41,258 nt of DNA from Paenochrobactrum gallinarii (GTDB taxonomy: Bacteria > Pseudomonadota > Alphaproteobacteria > Rhizobiales > Rhizobiaceae), in contig NZ_JACIIU010000018.1 of assembly GCF_014205685.1 (NCBI RefSeq), forward strand, positions 1 to 41,258, in the 5' to 3' direction. Made by a program: the position numbers and the translations under genes. Below, one piece after another: positions 26,286-35,944 of the stretch. The notes under the pieces were generated by a model. That model did not search any database, was not told the DNA's origin, and was given only the letters and a program-made list of their open reading frames with translations. Each line of letters opens with the position of its first letter. The stretch's first letter is position 1.

Positions 26286-26953
26286 TGAAATTTCTGTTCT
26301 AATAATCGCTGAAAATTTGAAAAATCATCAAACCGGAAGTCAGGCCGTGCATCATCCGATTCGTAAAGATCCTGTCCTTTCATATGACTTCCACCCGTAA
26401 AGCGCCAGACTTTCATACCCGCAGCACGCGCAGCCCGTATACCGTTGAGGCTGTCTTCAATCACAAGGCAACGCTCTGGTAAGACCTTCATCTTGGCGGC
26501 GGCATGAAGGAAAAGATCGGGCGCAGGTTTACCGTTTGCAACCATGCTGGCGGTAAAAAGCCGATCAGCTGCCAAGTGACGCAAACCGGTCAGCTCCAGT
26601 GATTTTTCGGCACGGGGCAAACTGGATGAAGTGGCCACGCACCATGGTAAAGTGACACTACGCAACACCTGCTCAACAGCTGGAATGACTTCCAGCATTG
26701 TATCAAAGGTTTTTAAAAGCTGCTCGCGATACTGATCTTCAAAGGAAGGAGGCAATTCGATGCCGAAATCAGAACGAATGGTAGAAAACACCGTTGGATA
26801 ACTGCGTCCCAGAAAATGTTTTGCCACATAATTGCGATCGATATCGATGCCGATTTTCGAGAGTTCTTTGATCAGCATTGTGGCGCTGATAATTTCACTA
26901 TCAATTAATACGCCATCACAATCAAAAATGATGAGATCAATAATTTTGCCCAC
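26282..26953 (-). CDS. HAD-superfamily hydrolase, beta-phosphoglucomutase/sugar phosphatase-like
   Basis: A 223-residue cytosolic HAD phosphatase or mutase. Motif I is FDCDGVLID, motif II is VATSSSLPRAEKSL, and the motif III/IV region is CLVIEDSLNGIRAARAAGM. The cap lies between motifs I and II. GTG 26953 is chosen because it begins right before the first strand; the upstream TTG at 26977 would add an unusual tail. It precedes and overlaps the SorC regulator. It may dephosphorylate a sugar phosphate made during polyol catabolism, but the substrate is not evident. Confidence 0.82.
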   Translation of the reverse strand: MGKIIDLIIFDCDGVLIDSEIISATMLIKELSKIGIDIDRNYVAKHFLGRSYPTVFSTIRSDFGIELPPSFEDQYREQLLKTFDTMLEVIPAVEQVLRSVTLPWCVATSSSLPRAEKSLELTGLRHLAADRLFTASMVANGKPAPDLFLHAAAKMKVLPERCLVIEDSLNGIRAARAAGMKVWRFTGGSHMKGQDLYESDDARPDFRFDDFSNFQRLLEQKFQ

Positions 26954-27096
26954 CTCGTCCCCTGATATCCTGACCAAAGACTACAGCATGTCGTGTAAAA
27001 TGCGAAAGGCAAATAATCTGCCATAAGTCATGAAAAACACGTTGTTTTTTGGCATAGTTTTCCAACGATATGCCCCTATATCGAATTTCTTTTTTT

Positions 27097-27115
27097 TGAT
27101 AGGTAAAAGCTATCA
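27097..27115 (+). promoter_or_regulatory. Predicted OxyR box upstream of ahpC
   Basis: TGATAG, 7 bases, CTATCA form a 6-bp inverted repeat that contains ATAG-N7-CTAT, the known OxyR half-site pair. It lies 82 bases before the ahpC start and the oxyR gene is only 2.2 kb downstream. The second half-site pair expected for a full tetrameric site is not evident. Confidence 0.6.
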
Positions 27116-27197
27116 ATAAAAGAATTTTAATTGATTTGGAAAATTGCAGAATAACCACTATATGCACTGCAGACACCATTCTGATAGGAGTGCATTA

Positions 27198-27761
27198 ATG
27201 GCAAACGTAAATACACAGATCAAACCTTTCCTCGCGCAGGCCTACCGTCAGGGCAAGTTCATTTCCGTGACTGAAGAAGATGTATTGGGCAAATGGGCCG
27301 TCTTTTTCTTCTATCCTGCCGACTTCACTTTTGTTTGCCCGACAGAATTAGGTGACGTTGCAGATCATTATGAAGAACTGCAGAAAATGGGTGTGGAAGT
27401 TTATTCCGTGTCAACCGACACACATTTCACCCACAAAGCATGGCACGATTCTTCCGAAACAATCGGCAAAATCAACTACACCATGCTTGGCGATCCAAGC
27501 GGTGTTGTAACCAACAATTTTGGCGTTATGCGTGAAGGTCAGGGTCTTGCAGACCGTGCAACTTTCATCGTTGATCCGGATGGTATCATTCAGGCTATGG
27601 AAATTACCGCTGAAGGTATTGGCCGTGATGCGTCTGATCTGGTTCGTAAAATCAAAGCTGCGCAGTATGTTCGCGCGCATCCAGGTGAAGTTTGCCCTGC
27701 AAAATGGCAGGAAGGCGAAGCAACTCTTGCTCCTTCACTCGATCTGGTTGGCAAAATCTAA
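27198..27761 (+). CDS. ahpC: Alkyl hydroperoxide reductase subunit C (peroxiredoxin)
   Basis: A 187-residue cytosolic 2-Cys peroxiredoxin that reduces H2O2 and organic peroxides with AhpF as electron donor. The peroxidatic cysteine is in [16 protein letters not shown], the resolving cysteine in [13 protein letters not shown], and catalytic Thr/Arg positions are conserved. Start ATG 27198 has TAGGAG upstream and gives the normal AhpC length; the frame to 27144 is not needed. It is followed by ahpF and oxyR, and an OxyR-type box lies upstream. A GC-rich hairpin separates it from ahpF. Confidence 0.97.
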   Translation: MANVNTQIKPFLAQAYRQGKFISVTEEDVLGKWAVFFFYPADFTFVCPTELGDVADHYEELQKMGVEVYSVSTDTHFTHKAWHDSSETIGKINYTMLGDPSGVVTNNFGVMREGQGLADRATFIVDPDGIIQAMEITAEGIGRDASDLVRKIKAAQYVRAHPGEVCPAKWQEGEATLAPSLDLVGKI

Positions 27762-27781
27762 TTTTGTTCAAACATTAAAAC

Positions 27782-27810
27782 TCAGGCGGCTGGCTCCCAC
27801 AGCCGCCTGA
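27782..27810 (+). promoter_or_regulatory. Hairpin between ahpC and ahpF (attenuator or mRNA-stabilising)
   Basis: An 11-bp perfect stem (27782-27792 with 27800-27810) and 7-base loop lie 20 bases after the ahpC stop. A T run comes about 14 bases later, so it is not a classical terminator. It could stabilise the abundant ahpC mRNA while lowering ahpF expression. Confidence 0.65.
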
Positions 27811-27844
27811 TGACTGCCATCGTTTTTTTGTAGAGGAATAAAGT

Positions 27845-29413
27845 ATGCTCGATACGAACTTGAAAACCCAGCTCAAGGGCTATCTGGAACGTTTGGTTCG
27901 TCCGGTTGAAATCACGGCTTTTACCGGTGAGGATGCTAAATCACGCGAGCTGATGCAGCTTCTTGAACAAATTCGCGAACAGTCCGATAAAATTACCATC
28001 AAGCATGGCGAAATTGCAGGGGCGCGTATTCCCTCTTTCGCACTCAATGCGCCAGATGAAGATATTCATCTGACTTTTGCCGGTTTGCCGCTTGGCCATG
28101 AATTTACGTCACTGGTTCTGGCGCTGCTTCAGGTTGGTGGTTATCCGCCAAAGGTTGAGCAGGCGCTGATTGATCAGATCCGTAATTTAAAAGGCAATTT
28201 CCGTTTCGAAACCTATTATTCGCTGTCGTGCCAGAACTGCCCGGACGTGGTGCAGGCGCTGAATTTGATGGCTGTTCTTAACCCTGGCATTGAGCATGTC
28301 GCAATAGACGGTGCTCTGTTTCAGGAAGAAGTTTCTGAGCGTCAGGTTATGTCTGTCCCGTCGATTTTCCTCAACGGCGAAGTATTTGGCTCCGGCCGTA
28401 TGGGTGCTGAAGAAATTCTGGCTAAAATTGATACTGGTGCCGGTGCGCGCGCTGTGGAAGCAATCAACGAACAAGCACCGTTTGATGTGCTGATTGTTGG
28501 TGGCGGTCCTGCCGGTGCGGCAGCTGCCGTTTATGCGGCACGAAAAGGTATCCGCACTGGTGTTGTGGCTGAGCGCTTTGGCGGTCAGGTATTGGATACG
28601 ATGTCGATCGAAAACCTGATTTCTGTTCCGCATACGGAAGGGCCAAAGCTTGCCCGTGCGCTGGAAGAACATGTTCGCCAGTATGACGCAGAAATTATCA
28701 ACGGCCAGCAGGCTGTGAAGCTTGAGCAGATTTCAGCTGGTTTTAAAGTAACACTGGCATCAGGCGCAAGCTTGACAGGCACTTCCGTGATTTTGTCGAC
28801 TGGTGCGCGCTGGCGCAAGATGAATGTGCCGGGTGAACAGGACTATATCAATAAAGGCGTTGCCTTCTGCCCGCATTGCGACGGCCCTTTGTTTAAAGGC
28901 AAGAAGATTGCCGTGATCGGTGGCGGTAATTCGGGTGTGGAAGCAGCCATTGATCTGGCAGGTCTTGTCAGCCACGTCACATTGATTGAATATGATAAAG
29001 TTCTGCGTGCGGATGATGTGCTTCAGCGTAAGCTGAAAAGCCTCCCGAATGTTACAATTTTGACCTCTGCCAAAACCACTGAAGTGACCGGCGACGGCAA
29101 GCGCGTCAACGGCTTGGTCTATGAAGATCGTAACAGCGGTGAAGTGCATAAACTTGCGCTGGAAGGCATATTTGTACAGATCGGTCTCGTGCCGAACACT
29201 GAATGGCTTAAAGATACATTGTCGCTGAATGAACGCGGTGAAATCATTACTGATATTTACGGTTCCACCTCAGTGCCGGGTGTGTTTGCTGCGGGGGATT
29301 GCACCATTGCGCCTTATAAGCAAATCGTGATTGCAATGGGTGAAGGTTCGAGAGCATCACTTTCTGCTTTTGATTATCTGATCCGTTTGCCAGCGGAGGA
29401 AAAGGCGGCTTAA
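27845..29413 (+). CDS. ahpF: Alkyl hydroperoxide reductase subunit F
   Basis: A 522-residue cytosolic flavoprotein disulfide reductase that passes NADH electrons to AhpC. The N-terminal double thioredoxin fold carries the redox pair in [10 protein letters not shown] (about residue 130). The FAD site [17 protein letters not shown] follows at about 215, the active disulfide is in [13 protein letters not shown], and NAD binding is in [18 protein letters not shown]-terminal AAGDCT closes the FAD site. Length matches known AhpF. It starts 83 bases after ahpC. Confidence 0.97.
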   Translation: MLDTNLKTQLKGYLERLVRPVEITAFTGEDAKSRELMQLLEQIREQSDKITIKHGEIAGARIPSFALNAPDEDIHLTFAGLPLGHEFTSLVLALLQVGGYPPKVEQALIDQIRNLKGNFRFETYYSLSCQNCPDVVQALNLMAVLNPGIEHVAIDGALFQEEVSERQVMSVPSIFLNGEVFGSGRMGAEEILAKIDTGAGARAVEAINEQAPFDVLIVGGGPAGAAAAVYAARKGIRTGVVAERFGGQVLDTMSIENLISVPHTEGPKLARALEEHVRQYDAEIINGQQAVKLEQISAGFKVTLASGASLTGTSVILSTGARWRKMNVPGEQDYINKGVAFCPHCDGPLFKGKKIAVIGGGNSGVEAAIDLAGLVSHVTLIEYDKVLRADDVLQRKLKSLPNVTILTSAKTTEVTGDGKRVNGLVYEDRNSGEVHKLALEGIFVQIGLVPNTEWLKDTLSLNERGEIITDIYGSTSVPGVFAAGDCTIAPYKQIVIAMGEGSRASLSAFDYLIRLPAEEKAA

Positions 29414-29425
29414 GGCCGGCTTATT

Positions 29426-30337
29426 ATGAACCTTCGTGATCTGGAATATATAGTTGCGCTGGCTAAACAGCGCAACTTTCACCGTGCTGCCGAAAGCTGT
29501 TTTGTCAGTCAACCAACATTATCGACACAAATTCGTAAACTTGAAGAAGAGCTCGGCGTTGCTTTATTCGAGCGTTTGCCGCGCGGTATTATTTTAACGC
29601 AAGCCGGTGAGGCTGCGGTCAAGCGGGCGCGCACTGTCCTTCATGAAGTGGCACAAATACGTGAAGAGGCGGAAGCTTACGCCAAATCAGGCACACAACG
29701 CTTGCATTTAGGCGTGTTTCCCACTCTTGGGCCTTATCTTTTACCCCATGTCGTGACACGCTTCATTCGTAGTTTTCCTTCAATGGAAATTTTACTGACG
29801 GAAGAAAAAAGTCCTGTTCTCATCCAGCGCTTGCTTGATGGGCAGATTGATGCCGCTTTATTGGCTTTACCTGTCGATTATCCGCAGCTGACAGGTGTTA
29901 AGCTTTTTCACGAGCCGTTCCGGCTGGCGGTGCCAGCTAAAGACGCGATGGCCAACAATGAAAAATTGTCATCAAGTGCTTTATTTGGGCAGCGCGTTTT
30001 GTTGTTGGAAGAAGGGCATTGCCTGCGCGATCAGGCATTGGCGCTGTGTCATCGCTATGGCGCGCATGAATATGACGATTTTCGCGGCACCAGCCTTGAA
30101 ACATTACGGCAGATGGTTATTGCCGGCATGGGGCTGACATTGCTGCCGAAATTGGCTTGCGGCAAGCAAGTTACCGACCCAGAAATTTCTTATCTGCCAC
30201 TGGAATCGGATGATTTTCAGCGTGAAATCGGTTTGTTTTGGCGTAGTTCGAGTAAAAAGAACGATTTCATGCGCAAATTTTCTGCTTTAATTACGGATGT
30301 TGCGGCTGAAATCATGGACATGCCGCTTAAGCCTTGA
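29426..30337 (+). CDS. oxyR: Hydrogen peroxide-sensing LysR regulator OxyR
   Basis: A 303-residue LysR-type regulator. The N-terminal HTH contains QRNFHRAAESCFVSQPTLS and TQIRKLEEELG. Two cysteines nine residues apart in GHCLRDQALALC (about residues 200-209) match the OxyR redox pair Cys199/Cys208, with the hydrophobic RVLLLEEGH context. It follows ahpF by 12 bases, so peroxide defence genes and sensor form one cluster. Its 3' end overlaps the convergent exonuclease gene by 11 bases. Confidence 0.95.
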   Translation: MNLRDLEYIVALAKQRNFHRAAESCFVSQPTLSTQIRKLEEELGVALFERLPRGIILTQAGEAAVKRARTVLHEVAQIREEAEAYAKSGTQRLHLGVFPTLGPYLLPHVVTRFIRSFPSMEILLTEEKSPVLIQRLLDGQIDAALLALPVDYPQLTGVKLFHEPFRLAVPAKDAMANNEKLSSSALFGQRVLLLEEGHCLRDQALALCHRYGAHEYDDFRGTSLETLRQMVIAGMGLTLLPKLACGKQVTDPEISYLPLESDDFQREIGLFWRSSSKKNDFMRKFSALITDVAAEIMDMPLKP

Positions 30338-31322
30338 ACCGTTCCACCGCAGTTAAACGTATCGACAGTGGCTCGGCCTCTTTCCAGCGATAAATATCTG
30401 TGCGCAGGTAATCCAGCTCAGCCGCATAGTCACTCTCGTCTACTTCCGTCCACCACGCTTTCGGGCGTCCATCCGTGCCGTCAGACCAACGATAGCCTCT
30501 TTTCTTTAAATGATCTTTTAAATCAAACGGGCTGTTTTCGGCATAAATGCGGATGCGTGATTTGCGGCTTGCTTGTAATAGTTCGGCAAAGGGAATTGTT
30601 TTTTTGCGTCCGACTGGTTGCAGCATAACTTCCAATAAAGCATGGCAATCATCAGTCGCGCGGTGCCCGTTATGAAAAAGCCCCGCTTGCCCGACTAAAT
30701 AGCCAAGCTTGCTGCCCTCAAAGCCAAGATCAGCCCATCTAATTTCAGCAACAGAACAAGCCCATGCCTTTGATGCAAAGAGGGGGGAGAGTTTTTCGCA
30801 AAATGGCCGGTCAAATTTGGCATTATGGGCAATGATTAAATCTGCAGGTGCAATCATGGCCTCGATTGCTTTAATGTCGAGTACTTGTCCTTGTACCATT
30901 TCATTGGTGATGCCTGTAATGCGGGTAATCTCGGCAGGTATCGGAGTTGTTGGCTGCTGCAAACCGTTGAACACACCAACAACATCACCAAAACTACCGT
31001 CATCATTATAGGTAAAGGCTACAGCACCAAATTCGATGACCTGATCTGTTTGGTGGCTCAGGCCGGTTGTTTCCGTATCAATGACAATGGCCAATCTTTC
31101 AAACAGGCTGTCTTGTCGTTCAATAATGGGGCGTGGCGTAAGCTGGCGCAGAATGCGAAAGCGTCCCGTCTTTTCTAATCGGCGCGCCATCAGCTCATCA
31201 AAATCCTCAGCTTTGGTTTTTTGGGGATTAATCCGTCTCGAGGGTTCTGATTGTTTATGATGTGGCTGAGCCTCAAACATATCAATCTGGCTGGAAAACG
31301 GCTTCATTTTAAGAGCTTTCAT
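30327..31322 (-). CDS. 3'-5' exonuclease, DEDDh (DnaQ-like)
   Basis: A 331-residue cytosolic nuclease with an exonuclease domain at about residues 72-230. Motif I is VIDTETTGLS (Asp, Glu), motif II is HNAKFDRPF (Asp), and motif III is HRATDDCHALL (His, Asp), which together give the DEDDh set. The C-terminal region contains RGYRWSDGTDGRPKAWWTEV, a segment often attached to this exonuclease group and perhaps used for nucleic-acid binding. It is probably a stand-alone repair exonuclease rather than the replisome epsilon subunit. Its gene converges on oxyR. Confidence 0.9.
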   Translation of the reverse strand: MKALKMKPFSSQIDMFEAQPHHKQSEPSRRINPQKTKAEDFDELMARRLEKTGRFRILRQLTPRPIIERQDSLFERLAIVIDTETTGLSHQTDQVIEFGAVAFTYNDDGSFGDVVGVFNGLQQPTTPIPAEITRITGITNEMVQGQVLDIKAIEAMIAPADLIIAHNAKFDRPFCEKLSPLFASKAWACSVAEIRWADLGFEGSKLGYLVGQAGLFHNGHRATDDCHALLEVMLQPVGRKKTIPFAELLQASRKSRIRIYAENSPFDLKDHLKKRGYRWSDGTDGRPKAWWTEVDESDYAAELDYLRTDIYRWKEAEPLSIRLTAVERFKA

Positions 31323-31758
31323 GTCAGTAAACGGCGCGTCATTTTTACAGAAACGGCTCTATAGCACGAATATGTTATGTTTGAGACAGATAAGATATTC
31401 ATATGTAAGCCTGTAAAATCGTCTAGGTTATTTCCTGATATTTTTATAAATTCTGATGAGTAATTAATAATATGGACGATTATACAACAAAATTTGCATA
31501 TATTTATATCAGTTTTGTAAAATGCAATTTATGAATATATGTAAGACCATAGCCATATTAATTTATGGCACTCAATTTTGCATTTAATTTGACATAAATG
31601 CGAAGCAAGGACAGCCTATTGTATGTTTGTGAGGAATAATGCATTTTGATGCTAATAATGCTCTATATAGCATGAATTGCGAGCCAGAATAGCAAGGTCA
31701 ATTCGCAACCAAGCTGAGCTCTCCGGATGTATATTCAGTTAAGCAAACTTCAGTATTT
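31323..31758. other. 436-base AT-rich intergenic region
   Basis: No gene or structured RNA is visible. Base composition is clearly lower in GC than around it, including the adjoining AraC gene, so it may mark transferred DNA. Confidence 0.6.
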
Positions 31759-32628
31759 ATGAATAAAGATGTTCATATTCTTTGTTCAAGCGAAGATATC
31801 GCGCAATCTTCAACCGTTTGCCTCGCATTAACAGAAGAGTTACCGCACCATTTCACTTATGGAGCAGGTTCTGGTTTATGGTTCATTATGCCATTAAATA
31901 CAGCGCATGTTAAAGTTAGATTTAACGATATTGAAGAGAGCCTGACTATATTACCTAGTGATGTTTTTATTAACAGCAATCAGGCACCTATTGAGGTTCA
32001 CTTACAAAACCCCATCAAAGCATTCCATGTTTTTATTAAAAACATTTTGGTAGAGGAAGTGACAGAAAAATTCTACCAGTCGGGTAAGTGTAAAATTTTA
32101 TTGCCGGCTAATATTGTCAGAAGTAATTCAACAACGAGTGTACTTATTCAATCGTTACGGGAAGTTTTAAAAAGCTTTTCCCCTAAAAGTGAACTTTTGA
32201 TGGAATATACTGCCCGCTCATTAATTGTCGATTTTTTACAAAAATTTACAGAAGAGACAGTTGAACCAAGTTTTGATTGCATTGAAGAGACATTGAATCC
32301 AAGTCAATTAAAACGTGTATTGGAATATATTGACAACAAGCTTGCAAGCAGCATCAGAACCAATGATCTGGCAGCGATTGCTGGCGTGAGCCGTACCAAT
32401 TTCATCAAACGCTTTAATACATCTATGCACTACACACCTGCGCGTTATATATTTTTAACGCGGATTAAACGTGCACGTAAGTTGCTAAAACAATCGGATT
32501 TATCCATTTCCTTCATCGCAAGTGCTTGCGGATTTTCAGATGTCGCACATCTGTCCACGTCCTTTAGACGTGAAACAGGTGTGACGCCTAGCGTCTATCG
32601 TAAAGCGCGTAACCTTGACGAATATTGA
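31759..32628 (+). CDS. AraC family transcriptional regulator
   Basis: A 289-residue regulator. The N-terminal half (about 1-165) has the pattern of an AraC_binding_2-like ligand domain. The C-terminal double HTH (about 185-285) contains SSIRTNDLAAIAGVSRTNF, YIFLTRIKRARKLLKQSD, then SISFIASACGFSDVAHLST. The ending FRRETGVTPSVYR is typical of the family. Codon use and flanks are AT-richer than neighbours. No clear target gene lies alongside: the exonuclease gene points away and the HTH-citrate-synthase gene is on the other strand downstream. Confidence 0.9.
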   Translation: MNKDVHILCSSEDIAQSSTVCLALTEELPHHFTYGAGSGLWFIMPLNTAHVKVRFNDIEESLTILPSDVFINSNQAPIEVHLQNPIKAFHVFIKNILVEEVTEKFYQSGKCKILLPANIVRSNSTTSVLIQSLREVLKSFSPKSELLMEYTARSLIVDFLQKFTEETVEPSFDCIEETLNPSQLKRVLEYIDNKLASSIRTNDLAAIAGVSRTNFIKRFNTSMHYTPARYIFLTRIKRARKLLKQSDLSISFIASACGFSDVAHLSTSFRRETGVTPSVYRKARNLDEY

Positions 32629-32696
32629 GATATTTTCATTTATAAATGCACAATTAAAATATCTAATCTGCTGTTATAAAGTAGAAAACATTAACA

Positions 32697-33875
32697 TCAT
32701 CTCACATATTGCGCGCGCGGGCGGATGAGTTTTCCATCTTGCTTTTGCTCTAAGGCATGAGCGATCCATCCGACTGTGCGGGCAATCGCAAAAAGCACCA
32801 GGGCACTGCCAACGGGTAAGTTTAAGCTCCGGCGCAAGCTTACCAGTGCGACATCACAAGTCGGTAATTGTCCGGTCATTTCATACATGCATTGTAATAG
32901 TTCGACACGCCGTTCATCCGCGGGTAAATACGAAAGAATACCGATGGCGCGAGGGTCTCCATCCGGATAGAGCGGATGATAAAAACCTGGTACAGTCTCA
33001 CCACGACGCAAACGCTCATGAATAAGTCTTTTAGTATCTCCCTTTCGCTCCAACTCATCAAATAATAACTCGACCAAGCTGGTCATGCCACCATGCAAAG
33101 GGCCACTTAAAGCCGATAAGCCGGCATTTAAACATGCGCCGAGTGAGGCGCCGGTTGATGCAACAACACGAACAGTAAAAGCCGAGGCATTGAGCTCATG
33201 ATCGGCAAGCAATACCAGCGCACGCCGGATAATATCTGCGCCTTCCGCATCGGTTTTCCACTTTTCAGCCAGAGACAAGTGAACGGGAAGCGTATCTGGC
33301 TGCGATGCCGTGCAGACGCCTGTGATAGCTTGCAGCAAACAGGCTGCATCTTGCACCAGACGGCGATGGTCACGTCCCCAAACCGGCATTTGCCCAGCCC
33401 CGACATATGGAAGCAATGACTGACATCGTTCAATCAATGGTAATGATTGAGCATTCAAAAGAACGTCCCTAGGCCATGATGCCGGACCAGAGCGTTGTGT
33501 GCTGAACGGATCAAAGTCGGCGCATTCCCATAGCAAGCAGGCGATGTTTTCTAATGTGGACGATTGAGATAAAATGAGCGCGTCCTGCCCGCGATAGGTT
33601 AAGTGCCCCGCATCAATTTCAGTAATTGAAGTTTTCAGAACGGGTAACCCCCAGTCGAGCGTTGTCGCTGCAACTTGCGTGGGGCGGCGCCCAACCGTTT
33701 TTCTTTTTTTCAAAGCCGCAATATCATGCGCGCTATAAAGCTTCCGACGCGGGTCATTCTCTACATTGCTTGTCTGGATTAATCCGCGGCTAACATAGGC
33801 ATAAAGACTTGCACGACTGATGCCAAGTTCAGCTGCGGCCATCTCGGCAGTGATGAATTTTTCCGTTGCCTGCAT
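32697..33875 (-). CDS. Citrate synthase-family protein with N-terminal helix-turn-helix domain
   Basis: A 392-residue protein. Residues about 6-60 form a MerR/excisionase-type HTH (ITAEMAAAELGISRASLYAY and RKLYSAHDIAALKK), followed by a citrate-synthase fold. The catalytic first histidine is in GPLHGGM and the second is at GFYHPLYPDGDPRA, where the usual HR is changed to HP. The aspartate site reads CDVALVSL. Altered residues suggest lowered or different activity, so a sensor/regulator role is possible. Start 33875 is preferred to 33887 because the latter lies in the palindrome at 33887-33903. It is divergent from a second citrate-synthase-family gene. Confidence 0.85.
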   Translation of the reverse strand: MQATEKFITAEMAAAELGISRASLYAYVSRGLIQTSNVENDPRRKLYSAHDIAALKKRKTVGRRPTQVAATTLDWGLPVLKTSITEIDAGHLTYRGQDALILSQSSTLENIACLLWECADFDPFSTQRSGPASWPRDVLLNAQSLPLIERCQSLLPYVGAGQMPVWGRDHRRLVQDAACLLQAITGVCTASQPDTLPVHLSLAEKWKTDAEGADIIRRALVLLADHELNASAFTVRVVASTGASLGACLNAGLSALSGPLHGGMTSLVELLFDELERKGDTKRLIHERLRRGETVPGFYHPLYPDGDPRAIGILSYLPADERRVELLQCMYEMTGQLPTCDVALVSLRRSLNLPVGSALVLFAIARTVGWIAHALEQKQDGKLIRPRAQYVR

Positions 33876-33886
33876 GAAACCCCACA

Positions 33887-33903
33887 TTGATTATCTTAAT
33901 CAA
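33887..33903. promoter_or_regulatory. Inverted repeat between the two citrate-synthase-family genes
   Basis: TTGATTA, three bases, TAATCAA form a perfect 7-bp inverted repeat. Further TTGA and AATCAA elements follow at 33905-33924. It lies in the short shared promoter, where the HTH-bearing enzyme could bind. No experiment or known motif backs this here. Confidence 0.5.
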
Positions 33904-33968
33904 GATTGACGATATATAATCAAGCAATCATCCTCAAGGCAGATTTTATCAATATGAGGAAAGTCAAT

Positions 33969-35060
33969 ATGACAATCGAATCTGCTCTTGTGAATGACAT
34001 GTCTGGCTCTGGCCTTGATAATGTAGTGGCTGCTGAAACCATACTTAGCCATGTAGATGGCAATGCTGGTCAATTGATCATTCGCGGTTATCACTTAGCT
34101 GAATTAGCGAGCTGGACTTTCGAGCAAGTGCTGGAACTTTTGTGGTCAGGACAAACTGCCAATACCATGACGGCAACAGACATACGTATGCAACTGGCAG
34201 GGGCACGAGAGCGGGCATTTGCGTTAATACAACCGCAAACGAGGGCACTCACACCCGTAGAGGCACTGAGATTACAATTATCCGCACTGTCGGATACAGA
34301 AACCTGTCCGCATTACATCATGGCGGTGGCTGCGGTTCCCGTATTTACGGCAGCAACCATCCGAATGAAGCAAGGACTTGCACCCATTGCACCCGATCCC
34401 TCGCTTGGACATTCAGCCGACTTTTTATATATGTTGAGCGGAGTGATACCGTCCGTTGAACAGATTAAAGCATTAGATACTTATCTGACGACCGTATCAG
34501 ATCATGGTTTGAATGCATCAACCTTTACTGCGCGCGTTATAGCCTCAACAGAAGCAGGGCTTTTTTCATCTGTGATTGGTGCGCTTTGCGCTCTGAAGGG
34601 GCCTTTGCATGGCGGCGCACCTGGCCCTGTGCTGGATATGCTGGATGCAATCGGAGAGAAAGCTAATATAAAAACATGGCTGCGGGACAGGTTAGAGCGT
34701 GGGGAGCGCCTGATGGGGTTTGGCCACCGTATTTATCGTGTGCGCGATCCGCGTGCAGACGTATTGAAAGAGGCAGTATCTGCGCTGCAGGATGGTTCTG
34801 ACCGAATTCTATTTGCCGGCCAGGTAGAACAGGCAGCACTTGCTCTATTAGAAGTTAAAAAGCCGCTTCGTTCGCTGCAAACTAATGTCGAATTTTATAC
34901 AGCTCTGGTGTTGGAAGCTGTAGGTTTTCCACGTGATAGTTTTACTAATGTTTTTGCGGCAGGGCGCATGGCAGGATGGACGGCTCATGTGCTTGAGCAG
35001 GAGAGGTTAGGGCGACTTATCCGCCCGCAATCAAACTATATCGGACCGTCGCCCCGTTAG
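33969..35060 (+). CDS. Citrate synthase/methylcitrate synthase family protein
   Basis: A 363-residue protein with a full citrate-synthase fold. Active-site histidines are in GPLHGGAPGP and MGFGHRIYRVRDPRAD. The third acid reads NVEFYTALVLEA, with Glu where most citrate synthases have Asp; this change occurs in some members of the group. Start ATG 33969 has GAGGAAAG upstream, while the open frame runs back to 33906. It is short for the housekeeping enzyme (about 430). It may make citrate, methylcitrate or a related acyl adduct. It is divergent from the HTH-fused paralogue and may be its target. Confidence 0.88.
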   Translation: MTIESALVNDMSGSGLDNVVAAETILSHVDGNAGQLIIRGYHLAELASWTFEQVLELLWSGQTANTMTATDIRMQLAGARERAFALIQPQTRALTPVEALRLQLSALSDTETCPHYIMAVAAVPVFTAATIRMKQGLAPIAPDPSLGHSADFLYMLSGVIPSVEQIKALDTYLTTVSDHGLNASTFTARVIASTEAGLFSSVIGALCALKGPLHGGAPGPVLDMLDAIGEKANIKTWLRDRLERGERLMGFGHRIYRVRDPRADVLKEAVSALQDGSDRILFAGQVEQAALALLEVKKPLRSLQTNVEFYTALVLEAVGFPRDSFTNVFAAGRMAGWTAHVLEQERLGRLIRPQSNYIGPSPR

Positions 35061-35064
35061 TTTT

Positions 35065-35886
35065 TCATCTCACACTCGCAGAAAGACCTGAGAGAACACC
35101 CATCCAGCCAACAGCTTCGGCCACATTGGCGCAATCAAAGCTAATCGTGGTCGCATCTGTGCGTTTTGCACATGGGATAATCGCCATCTGATCGGCAAGC
35201 AGAGGCGAATTCATGATAAACTCGGCATGGATGCGTCCGGTAAATGGTTTCCACGCTTTTAGTTCATTTTTACGCTCAACAGCTTTTTGTGCTAAATCGC
35301 GGATCAGAGCGCGGGCATTATGCACAGACATCTGACGGGCAGCGCGGTTGCCGAGAGCCGCTTTAACACTTGCAAATTCTGCATTCGGAAAGAACAGGCG
35401 GTTTTCTAATTCGGTTTGATCATCGCCGCTGATCAAGGCAACAGGCACGCCCAACTCACCAGCATAAGCACCATAAAAACCGGGCTCACCGACGATTTGT
35501 CCGTTCAGTTTAATCGTTCTGAATGCAAAACCATTGGTAGTATGCGCCAGCACACCATATTGCGCTGCACTTGCATGGTGGCCGGTGAAAAACAGCATAT
35601 CAAAACTTTGATCCAGACCGGCTGCCATGTTAAATTTTTTAGGGCGGCCGAGAATAAGTTCGGCTGCAGGGTTAAGCATTTCCGGAATGATATTGACCAT
35701 TGGCCCATGAGAGTCATTGACCAGAATATAGTCTGCACCACCCGCTAATGCGCCTTCTATGGCAGCGTTAACTTCTTCTGTCATCAGGCGACGTGCGCGC
35801 TCATATTCAGGATTTCCAGGTTGCCCTTGTTGTGCTGTCACTACACCTGCGACACCTTCAATATCCGCTGAAATATAAACTCTCAT
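35065..35886 (-). CDS. D-aminopeptidase, M55 family (DppA type)
   Basis: A 273-residue zinc peptidase. The zinc/catalytic set is visible as Asp and Glu in ISADIEGVAGV, His in NDSHGPM, His in FTGHHASA, and Glu in YAGELGVP. Family members cleave D-Ala-D-Ala or D-amino-terminated peptides and assemble as a decamer in Bacillus. Start 35886 has AGGAGGG five bases upstream; the longer frame to 35925 includes the promoter. It is divergent from an RpiR regulator and an isoaspartyl peptidase, so the cluster probably degrades modified or D-residue peptides, perhaps from peptidoglycan. Confidence 0.9.
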   Translation of the reverse strand: MRVYISADIEGVAGVVTAQQGQPGNPEYERARRLMTEEVNAAIEGALAGGADYILVNDSHGPMVNIIPEMLNPAAELILGRPKKFNMAAGLDQSFDMLFFTGHHASAAQYGVLAHTTNGFAFRTIKLNGQIVGEPGFYGAYAGELGVPVALISGDDQTELENRLFFPNAEFASVKAALGNRAARQMSVHNARALIRDLAQKAVERKNELKAWKPFTGRIHAEFIMNSPLLADQMAIIPCAKRTDATTISFDCANVAEAVGWMGVLSGLSASVR

Positions 35887-35944
35887 ATCATCCCTCCTGT
35901 AGTACTCACATTTTGGGTACAGCAAATTGAGCTAAAAATTCAAC

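Noticed and set aside
27163..27194. TGCACT/AGTGCA repeat spanning the ahpC ribosome binding site as a riboswitch-like hairpin
   Set aside because: Only 6 bp with a 20-base loop and no supporting second structure; probably chance.
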